This document shows, piece after piece, positions 47,104-54,567 of a stretch of DNA of 64,000 nt. This DNA comes from Steroidobacter agaridevorans (GTDB lineage Bacteria > Pseudomonadota > Gammaproteobacteria > Steroidobacterales > Steroidobacteraceae). The position numbers and the translations under genes were made by a program. The notes under the pieces are model-generated. The model was not told the DNA's origin. It made no database searches and saw only the letters and a list, made by a program, of their open reading frames with translations. Where the stretch lies: positions 684,472-748,471 of the forward strand of contig NZ_BLJO01000001.1 in NCBI RefSeq assembly GCF_009932555.1, given 5' to 3'. The stretch's first letter is position 1; each line of letters starts with the position of its first letter.

Positions 47104-47906
47104 GGTTTGCATCCGCCGTCCTGTGCTGGTCCTCGTTAGCTGCCACCGCGTCCGCCGGCGCCGCCGAAGTCGACGCGCGCCCGTTCGACAAGCTGTCCCT
47201 CAGCGGCAGCGCCTCGACGTTCGTCGACACCGACGATGAAGGCGGCGGCGGCTCGCTCAGCTATCTGCACTACTTCACGCCGGACTTCCTCGCCGGCTTC
47301 GGTGCCGATCATACATTCGTCGAGGAAGCCAAGCTGACCTACGGCTCGGTGCGGGCAGCCTGGGGGCACGGCGAGCCGGCCCGTCGTTTCATTCTCATCG
47401 GTGAGTATTACAACGGCGAAGGCGACGACAATGGCCGCAAGTTCGATTACCAGGTCGGCGTGCTGGGCATGAGCCAGGCGATCGGCAGCAAATTCTCGGT
47501 GCAACTCGAGACGCGCCAGATCGACATCGATACCACGCACGGCAATCTGCCCAAGCTCGGCCTGACTTACGTGTGGTCGCCGAAGTTCGTGACCAACATT
47601 GCCTATGCCGATTCAGTGAGCGGCAATCTGGGCACAGAGCTCACCAGCGCGCGCTTCGACTACTACGGCAAGCACGTCAATGTGATGCTCGGCGGCTCGA
47701 CCGGCAAAGCCAACCCGGCCGTGCTGGTGCTGGAGCCCGGCGTGGTGCTGCCGCCCAGCTACTCGAATGAGTATTTCCTCGGCATCGCCAAACCCTTCAA
47801 ACGTGCCGAGATCCAGTTGCTCGGCGACCTGCTGGAAGTGGCGGGCAGCGAGAAGATCACCGTCACCTTGAGCTTTATCGCGTATCTAGGCTCGCGAGGC
47901 CAATGA
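47100..47906 (+). CDS. Small outer-membrane beta-barrel-like protein
   Basis: A 268-residue exported protein (signal peptide to about residue 22) made of alternating hydrophobic/polar beta strands with aromatic girdles (YLHYFTPDFLAGFGADHTF; RRFILIGEYYNGEGDDNG; KITVTLSFIAYLG). Resembles small outer-membrane barrels such as YaiO-type proteins; no firm family. ATGA overlaps with both neighbours. Likely an outer-membrane component of the same system. Confidence 0.7.
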   Translation: MRFASAVLCWSSLAATASAGAAEVDARPFDKLSLSGSASTFVDTDDEGGGGSLSYLHYFTPDFLAGFGADHTFVEEAKLTYGSVRAAWGHGEPARRFILIGEYYNGEGDDNGRKFDYQVGVLGMSQAIGSKFSVQLETRQIDIDTTHGNLPKLGLTYVWSPKFVTNIAYADSVSGNLGTELTSARFDYYGKHVNVMLGGSTGKANPAVLVLEPGVVLPPSYSNEYFLGIAKPFKRAEIQLLGDLLEVAGSEKITVTLSFIAYLGSRGQ

Positions 47907-50002
47907 AACTGTCCTTTCTGAAACGCGGCTCGCAATGGCCCCTCACCTTATTGGTGCTGGCGGTCGTCGTGCTCGCGGGCGGACGGCTCATCGCGCTGAG
48001 CGTCGGCGAACGCGCCGAGCAGATGCGTGCGACGGCGGGCACGCTCGTTACGACGTACAGCCGCTCGGTCGAGCGCCAACTGCAAACATTGGCCGCACGC
48101 GAGAGCGGCGCGGAGCTGGATCAGCTGCTCTCGAAGCTGCAGCTGAATCGCATCGTCGATCCGGAGTACGACTTCGAACTGTCGAAAGTGGACACGGGTG
48201 GCGGTGCGCCGCGAATCTTCGTGAGCAGCCGGATCGAGCGGCTGGACGATCCCATCATCAGTCGCATCCGCTTGCCGGAAGGTTACGCGCAAGAGCTGGC
48301 CGGCGGTTATGTGCAGCTCGCGTTGCGTCCCAAGGCTGGCTGGTATCCAGCGCGCGAGCTGGCAGCGGCCATCGCATTGCTGGCGGTCGTCGCCTGGATG
48401 CTGGCGTTCGCGACTCACGATCTCGTGCACAGCTTGCATCGGGCGCGTGATGCTCTGTCACTGTCGCGACGCCAGCTGCAATCGACGCAACGCAAGCTCG
48501 CGCTCGAAATCGAGCAGCGTGAAAACCTGCAGAAGAGTTTCGAGCATTCGCGCTATCACGACGCGTTCACCGGCCTGCCGAACCGTCGCTACTTCATGGA
48601 TCAGCTCGATCGCGCCTTGCGGGAAGTTCGCACGCGGCGCCGGCAACGACTCGCCGTGATGCTCATCAACATCGATCGTTTCAAGCTGATCAACGACTCG
48701 CTCGGCCACACCGCCGGCGACGAGGTTGTCGTGCAGGCAGCACGACGATTCCAAAAGGCCGCGGCGCAGTTCGAACATGTGCTGGCGCGCTGGAGCGGCG
48801 ATCAGTTCGCGATGCTGGTCTTCGATGTTCCATCGGCGGACGGCGCGCTCGACATCGCCGGACTGTTACAGAAGACGCTGCAGCAGCCCTTCGAGCTGCG
48901 CAAGCATCAACTCAACGTTGCGGCCCGGGTTGGCGTCACCTGCATCGACTCGGGTCTGCAGCGCGCGGAAGAAGCCGTGCGTGAAGCCGACATCGCCCTG
49001 TCGGTCGCAAGACGGCACGACACCGCAACCGCCGTTGCCTATCAGCCCGCGATGGGCAGCAGTGCCGCGAGTCTGGTGAGCCTGGAGGCGGATTTGCATG
49101 TCGCGCTCCAGCGTCGCGAGCTGCATTTGATGTATCAGCCCATCGTGGACCTGCGGAACGATTGCGTGGCCGGCGCCGAGTCGCTGCTCCGCTGGCGGCA
49201 TCCCATCGAAGGCATGCTGACGCCGGACAAGTTTCTAGCGCTCGCGGAGGAAGTCGGCTTGATCGTGCCGATCACGCGCTGGACCATCCTGCAGGTCTGC
49301 ACGCTCGCCGCCGAATGGCGTCATCGCTTGCCGCGTGATCGCGACTTCTATCTGACAGTGAATGTCTCCGCCGCCGCGCTTCGCGATCCCGAGTTCACTT
49401 CCTTCGTGCAGCAGGCGCTCAAGGACACAGGGGTATCGCCCGAATATCTGAAACTGGAGCTGACCGAAGGCGGGCTGATGAGCAATCCCGGCGGCGCCCG
49501 CGAGATCCTCGAAGGCCTGCACGATCTGGGCATCGAGATGATGCTCGACGACTTCGGCACTGGCTACTCGTCCCTGAGCTATCTGCAGCTGTTCCCCTTC
49601 AGCTATGTGAAGATCGACCGGCCGTTCGTCGATCGCGCCGGCTCGGCCCATGCCAACACCGCGATCGCGGCCGCCATCGTGCAAATGACCAGCAGCCTCG
49701 GCCTGCGCTCGGTCGCCGAGATCGTCGAGACCGATGACGCCGCGCGCGACCTGCAGCGGATGGGATGCGACTACGCGCAGGGCTACTTCTATTGCGGCCC
49801 GCTCGAAGCGGAAGAAGCCTTCCAGGTCCTGAAGAATGCCGACCGCTCGCTGCCGACGGCGCAAGTGGCGATGAATGCCGACGAGTCGTCCGACAACTCG
49901 CCCACGATTTCCGAGGCCGTCGTGCTGTCGGATGAGACGTTGATGCTGCCCGCCGATGAAGTGGCCGAGCAGCTCCGGGAAAAGGCGTCGCAAGAGCGCT
50001 AG
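47903..50002 (+). CDS. GGDEF/EAL protein with degenerate GGDEF, probable c-di-GMP phosphodiesterase
   Basis: A 699-residue membrane protein. Two helices (about 12-32 and 152-171) flank a periplasmic region of about 120 residues. The GGDEF domain has S-G-D-Q-F at 298-302, so cyclase activity is unlikely. The EAL domain reads E426-S-L and keeps NVS, LELTE, DDFGTGYSS, KIDRPF, AEIVET and the QGY motif, so hydrolysis of c-di-GMP is plausible. Last gene of the coupled run; it would link polymer formation to c-di-GMP. Confidence 0.9.
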   Translation: MKLSFLKRGSQWPLTLLVLAVVVLAGGRLIALSVGERAEQMRATAGTLVTTYSRSVERQLQTLAARESGAELDQLLSKLQLNRIVDPEYDFELSKVDTGGGAPRIFVSSRIERLDDPIISRIRLPEGYAQELAGGYVQLALRPKAGWYPARELAAAIALLAVVAWMLAFATHDLVHSLHRARDALSLSRRQLQSTQRKLALEIEQRENLQKSFEHSRYHDAFTGLPNRRYFMDQLDRALREVRTRRRQRLAVMLINIDRFKLINDSLGHTAGDEVVVQAARRFQKAAAQFEHVLARWSGDQFAMLVFDVPSADGALDIAGLLQKTLQQPFELRKHQLNVAARVGVTCIDSGLQRAEEAVREADIALSVARRHDTATAVAYQPAMGSSAASLVSLEADLHVALQRRELHLMYQPIVDLRNDCVAGAESLLRWRHPIEGMLTPDKFLALAEEVGLIVPITRWTILQVCTLAAEWRHRLPRDRDFYLTVNVSAAALRDPEFTSFVQQALKDTGVSPEYLKLELTEGGLMSNPGGAREILEGLHDLGIEMMLDDFGTGYSSLSYLQLFPFSYVKIDRPFVDRAGSAHANTAIAAAIVQMTSSLGLRSVAEIVETDDAARDLQRMGCDYAQGYFYCGPLEAEEAFQVLKNADRSLPTAQVAMNADESSDNSPTISEAVVLSDETLMLPADEVAEQLREKASQER

Positions 50003-50125
50003 TCGGTTCGCCCGCGGCTGGGGTCATAGACTCCCCCGATACGCAGCCCTCGCGGAACGCGTCATGCTGTTCCGTCGCTGCCTGTACCCGCCTATCATCC
50101 GCCCCTTTCCCCCTCCGAGTCGCCC

Positions 50126-51964
50126 ATGGCCCCCGAACACGATTCAAGCATGCTGGTCAACGCCGTGGCGTTGCTGGGCGCCGCGGTCATCGCGGTCCCC
50201 TTGTTCAGACGGCTGGGCCTCGGCTCGGTGCTGGGCTACCTCGCCGCCGGCCTGTTGATCGGTCCTTTCGGTCTCGGCCTGTTCTCCGACCCGCACGCCA
50301 TCCTGCGATTCGCCGAGCTCGGCGTCGTGATGTTCCTTTTCATCATCGGCCTGGAGATGCGGCCGTCGCACCTGTGGCACCTGCGGCGGCAGATTTTCGG
50401 TCTCGGCACGCTGCAGATCGCCGCTTGCACGCTCGGGCTCACCGGCGTCGGCATGGCGTTCGGATTCTCGCCGGTCGTTGCCTTCGTCGGCGGCGCCGGT
50501 TTCGTGCTCACCTCGACGGCCATCGTCATGCAACTGCTGGCCGAGCGCGGCGACATCGCGCTGCCTCACGGGCAGAAGATGGTGTCGGTATTGTTGTTCG
50601 AAGATCTGTTGATCGTGCCGCTGCTGGCGCTGGTCAGTTTCCTCTCGCCGGCCGTAACGACCGAAAGCGATACGCCGCATTGGATTTCCATGCTGACCGG
50701 CATCGGCTCGCTCGCCGGTTTGATTGCCGCCGGCGTGTGGCTGCTCAATCCGCTGTTCAGCATACTGGCGCTGGCACGCACGCGGGAAGTGATGTCGGCG
50801 GCGGCATTGCTCGTCGTGCTCGGCTCGGCCCTGTTGATGGAAATGGGCGGCCTGTCGATGGCGATGGGTGCATTCCTCGCCGGCGTGCTGTTGTCCGAAT
50901 CGACTTTCCGTCATCAGCTCGAAGCGGATGTCGAGCCATTCCGCGGATTGCTGTTGGGCTTGTTCTTCCTGGCCGTGGGCATGAGCCTCGACTTGAACGT
51001 GGTCGCGGACAATTGGGCACTGATCGCGGCTGCCGTGCCGGCGATGATGGTCACCAAAGCCATGTGCATCTATATCGTCGCGCGTGTGACTCGCAGCTCA
51101 CATGCGGAAGCCTTGGATCGCGCGGTGCTGATGGCTCAAGGCGGTGAATTCGCGTTCGTTCTATATGGCGCCGCCGCTGCCTCCGGCATCATCGACGACA
51201 CCGTCAACGCCAACATGACCGCGATCGTCGTGCTCTCGATGGTGCTGACGCCGCTGGTCGTGATCGTGGTCCGGCGCTTCATCAAGCCCGCCAGCCAGTC
51301 GATGGACGGCATTCCCATCGCGGATGGGCTCGAAGGCAGCGTGCTCATGATCGGCTTCGGCCGCTTCGGCCAGGTTGTCAGTCAAGCACTGCTGGCGCGA
51401 GGCGTCGATGTGAGCATCATCGATGCGGATGTCGAGATGATCCGCGCTGCCCAGCAATTCGGCTTCACTGTGTACTACGGCGATGGCACGCGACTCGATG
51501 TGTTGCGAGCATCCGGCGCAGGCAAGGCGCGTCAGATCGCCGTCTGCGTCGAGAACCGCAAGACCGCCGATCGCATCGTCGAGCTGGTGCGCTCCGAGTT
51601 TCCGCAAGCCCAGCTGCTGGTGCGCGCCTTCGATCGCGAGCATGCGCGTCAGCTGGTGGGCGCCGGCGTCGACTACCAGATCAGAGAAACATTCGAGTCG
51701 GCGCTGCAGGCCGGCGGCGCGGCATTGCGGCTGCTCGAAGTCAGTGATTCGGAGATCGCCGACATTCTCGCCTCGATTCGAGAGCGCGACGCCGAGCGTC
51801 TCGCCCTCGAAATCGCCGGCGGCGGCTATGAGGCGGGCCTCGGCATGTTGTTACGGAATACGGCGCAGACGCCATCGCGCCCTACGCCATTCAGCAAGCC
51901 GCGCACTGAAGGTAAGGCGCTCAACGAAGTGCCCGGCGCAAGTCCCAGCGAGAGCCCCACGTAA
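50126..51964 (+). CDS. CPA2-family potassium/proton antiporter with TrkA-N domain (KefB/KefC-like)
   Basis: A 612-residue transporter: about 12-13 helices in the first 385 residues (LLIGPFGLGLF; FLFIIGLEMRP; EDLLIVPLLALVSFLSP) and a cytoplasmic Rossmann RCK/TrkA-N domain from about 405 (LMIGFGRFGQVVSQALL), ending in a Pro/Ser-rich tail. Probably exports K+ in exchange for protons under electrophile or pH stress. No ancillary KefF/KefG is adjacent. Confidence 0.92.
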   Translation: MAPEHDSSMLVNAVALLGAAVIAVPLFRRLGLGSVLGYLAAGLLIGPFGLGLFSDPHAILRFAELGVVMFLFIIGLEMRPSHLWHLRRQIFGLGTLQIAACTLGLTGVGMAFGFSPVVAFVGGAGFVLTSTAIVMQLLAERGDIALPHGQKMVSVLLFEDLLIVPLLALVSFLSPAVTTESDTPHWISMLTGIGSLAGLIAAGVWLLNPLFSILALARTREVMSAAALLVVLGSALLMEMGGLSMAMGAFLAGVLLSESTFRHQLEADVEPFRGLLLGLFFLAVGMSLDLNVVADNWALIAAAVPAMMVTKAMCIYIVARVTRSSHAEALDRAVLMAQGGEFAFVLYGAAAASGIIDDTVNANMTAIVVLSMVLTPLVVIVVRRFIKPASQSMDGIPIADGLEGSVLMIGFGRFGQVVSQALLARGVDVSIIDADVEMIRAAQQFGFTVYYGDGTRLDVLRASGAGKARQIAVCVENRKTADRIVELVRSEFPQAQLLVRAFDREHARQLVGAGVDYQIRETFESALQAGGAALRLLEVSDSEIADILASIRERDAERLALEIAGGGYEAGLGMLLRNTAQTPSRPTPFSKPRTEGKALNEVPGASPSESPT

Positions 51965-52012
51965 GGCGACGCTCGCACAGGAACTTCGCCGGCAGGGCCG
52001 CGTTGCGCGAGC

Positions 52013-53026
52013 ATGCGGCCGATCTACCAAGCCAGGCTGGTCAACGGGGTCTGGGGCGATCCCGGGGTGTGCATCGACCTGAAATTTCAGCGTCGCGCGC
52101 TGTTGTTCGATATTGGCGATGTGCAGTCGCTGTCGACGCGCGTGCTGTTGCGAGTCAGCGACGTGTTCGTCAGTCACACGCACATGGATCACTTCGCAGG
52201 CTTCGATCACCTGCTGCGGGTGTGCCTGGGACGCGATACCGGTGTGCGGCTCTACGGTCCCGAGCATTTCATCGCTCAGGTCGAGCACAAGCTCGCGGCG
52301 TACACCTGGAATCTGGTGCAGAACTACAGCGTCGATTTCATCATCGAGGTTCATGAGCTGCACGCCGATGGCAGCGCCGCGGGCGCCCGCTTCCGAAGCC
52401 GAGACAAGTTCGCTCGTGAGGCGCTGCCCGATCCGGTGAGCGAAGACGGTGTGTTATTGCGGGACGACGAGTTCCTGGTCCGCACCGTTGCGCTCGAGCA
52501 TCACGACATCCAGTCGCTCGCCTTCTGCTTCGAAGAAAGCACGCACATCAATGTATGGAAGAATCGGCTGGAGAGTCGCGGACTGCCTACCGGCCCGTGG
52601 CTGACCGAGCTGAAAAAGCTGGCGAGGGCCGGAGCGCCCGACGACACGCCAATCAATGTCCGGTGGCGCACCCGCGAGGGCTCCAGCGAGAAAACATTCC
52701 CGCTAGGCGATCTGAAGCGCGACGTGCTGGAGTTCGTTCCGGGTCAGAAGGTGTGTTACGTGACCGACACCGGCTGGACGCCGGAGAATCGGGAGCGCGT
52801 CATTCCGTTCGTCGCCAATGCCGACCTGCTGTTCATCGAAGCGGTGTTCCGGGAAGCGGATCGGGAGCTGGCCGCAGGCAAATCGCATCTTACGACCACG
52901 CAAGCGGGAACGATTGCGCGACTCGCCTCGGTCAAGGAGGCCCAGCCCTTTCACTTCTCCTCCCGCTACCATGACGATGAGACGACGCAGCGCGCGGAGT
53001 TCATGCGGGCGTGGCAAGGCGCCTAG
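52013..53026 (+). CDS. Metallo-beta-lactamase-fold hydrolase, RNase Z-like
   Basis: A 337-residue hydrolase with SHTHMDHFAGFDHLL (HxHxDH) in the RNase Z/ElaC position, ALEHHDIQS and a late TDTGWTPENRE with metal-ligand Asp. An insert of about 80 residues between the strands makes it longer than classical RNase Z, so tRNA processing is only one possibility. Stop codon overlaps that of the convergent cardiolipin synthase gene by 4 nt. Confidence 0.8.
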   Translation: MRPIYQARLVNGVWGDPGVCIDLKFQRRALLFDIGDVQSLSTRVLLRVSDVFVSHTHMDHFAGFDHLLRVCLGRDTGVRLYGPEHFIAQVEHKLAAYTWNLVQNYSVDFIIEVHELHADGSAAGARFRSRDKFAREALPDPVSEDGVLLRDDEFLVRTVALEHHDIQSLAFCFEESTHINVWKNRLESRGLPTGPWLTELKKLARAGAPDDTPINVRWRTREGSSEKTFPLGDLKRDVLEFVPGQKVCYVTDTGWTPENRERVIPFVANADLLFIEAVFREADRELAAGKSHLTTTQAGTIARLASVKEAQPFHFSSRYHDDETTQRAEFMRAWQGA

Positions 53027-54414
53027 ATCCAATAGCCGAAGATCTTCACGCCGAACTCTTTGAACCGCTGCCAGAGCGAGCGCTTCTGCCAGCGTTCGAG
53101 CGTCACGGGTCGCGAGGCGCGCTCGTCTCGCTTGAACACTTCTTCCATGCGCTGGCCGAAGTCGCGATCGATGACGATGGCGTTGACCTCGTCGTTGTGC
53201 AGGAAGCTGCGCATGTCGAGATTGGCAGAGCCGACGATGGAGACAGAGCCGTCGACGACCACGCTCTTCGCATGCAGCAGCGCATCCTTGAGCTCGTAGA
53301 TTTTCACCCCGGCGTTGAGCAAGGGCGTGAACGTCGCTTGCGTGGCATTGAGCACGATCCGCGAGTCGGTGAACGCCGGCACGACGAGCCGGACATCGAC
53401 GCCGCGACGGGCGGCGTCCACCATCGCATCCAACAGTTCCGGATTGGGCGCGAAGTAGGCGTGAGTGATCCATAGCCGGCTGCTCGAATGTTTGAACGCC
53501 GCCAGATACGTGCCGTACAACGAGCGGTCCTCCGACTCGCTGTCGTTGCCGACGATCGTGATCAACTTGTCCCCGGCCGATTGCGCCGGCGGCAGATACC
53601 GATCGCCATCCTTCGCCTGCAGCGGCTCGCCCGCTTCGGCCCAGGACTGCAGAAACAGCGTCTGCAGTTGGTTGACCGCCGGGCCTTGAATGCGCATGTG
53701 CGTATCGCGCCAGCCATCTTCGATGCCGCGCTTCGGCCCGGGGCGACTCGACGACGGGCTCGAATACGTGCTGTCGATATTGATGCCGCCGGTGAAACCG
53801 ACCTTGCCATCGATCACGATGATCTTGCGATGGTCGCGATTGTCGATGTCCCAGATGCGCGGGTTCTTCACCGGATTCATCGGCCTGAACTCGCGCACTT
53901 CGATGCCTTGCCGACGCAGGTGCTCGAAGAAATCTTTCGGCGTGTCCATGCTGCCGACACTGTCGTAGAGCACTCGAACTTCGACGCCTTCCTTGCGCTT
54001 CTGCGCCAGCAACTCGCCGAAGCGCCGGCCGATTTCGTCGGCGCCAAAGATGAACGTCTCGAGATGGATGTAGTGCCGGGCCGCCTTCAGATCCGCTTCG
54101 ATCGCGGCGTACGTCTGCGGGCCGTCGATGAGCGCACCGACGCGATTGCCGGCAGTCAGCGGCATGGGCGCGTGCTGGCGCACGGCTGCCACCAACTCGC
54201 GAACTGCGGCGTCGTTCTGGTATTCCTCGAGCGCCGATTTCAGCAGCGGATCGCTCTCGTCCTCGGACAGCACTCGCTGTCTTGCGACGATGGGCGCGGC
54301 CTGTTCAGGCGGTTGGACGCGGGGATTCGACGAGCACGCCGAGCACAATGCCAACGAAACAAGCAGCCACCATTGTCGGTCTGGTCGCTTCGACGCCGTG
54401 GCCCCCGCTATCAC
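53023..54414 (-). CDS. Cardiolipin synthase-like phospholipase D lipoprotein
   Basis: A 463-residue protein with two HKD motifs: HRKIIVIDGKVGFTGG and HAKSVVVDGSVSIVGSANLD. Catalyses phosphatidyl transfer to make cardiolipin, or a related phosphodiester reaction. The N-terminus has a lipobox-like LALCSACSS instead of the membrane helices of ClsA, so it is probably a periplasmic lipoprotein of the ClsC/YmdC-like kind. I place the start at the GTG at 54414; an ATG at 54651 in the same frame would overlap the divergent gene's start. Confidence 0.85.
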   Translation of the reverse strand: MIAGATASKRPDRQWWLLVSLALCSACSSNPRVQPPEQAAPIVARQRVLSEDESDPLLKSALEEYQNDAAVRELVAAVRQHAPMPLTAGNRVGALIDGPQTYAAIEADLKAARHYIHLETFIFGADEIGRRFGELLAQKRKEGVEVRVLYDSVGSMDTPKDFFEHLRRQGIEVREFRPMNPVKNPRIWDIDNRDHRKIIVIDGKVGFTGGINIDSTYSSPSSSRPGPKRGIEDGWRDTHMRIQGPAVNQLQTLFLQSWAEAGEPLQAKDGDRYLPPAQSAGDKLITIVGNDSESEDRSLYGTYLAAFKHSSSRLWITHAYFAPNPELLDAMVDAARRGVDVRLVVPAFTDSRIVLNATQATFTPLLNAGVKIYELKDALLHAKSVVVDGSVSIVGSANLDMRSFLHNDEVNAIVIDRDFGQRMEEVFKRDERASRPVTLERWQKRSLWQRFKEFGVKIFGYWI

Positions 54415-54567
54415 GCACGTTGCTGACAACACTCTTACGAAACGAATCCTTGTCGGCAAAGTTCCTTGCGCGCGGTGGCTTGTACTGATTGTTGGCTCAT
54501 GCCTCGCTTGCCTAGTTTTCGCATCGAGCAACGAGGCGTCGCACGGTTGCCAGTCAGCGGAGGACAC

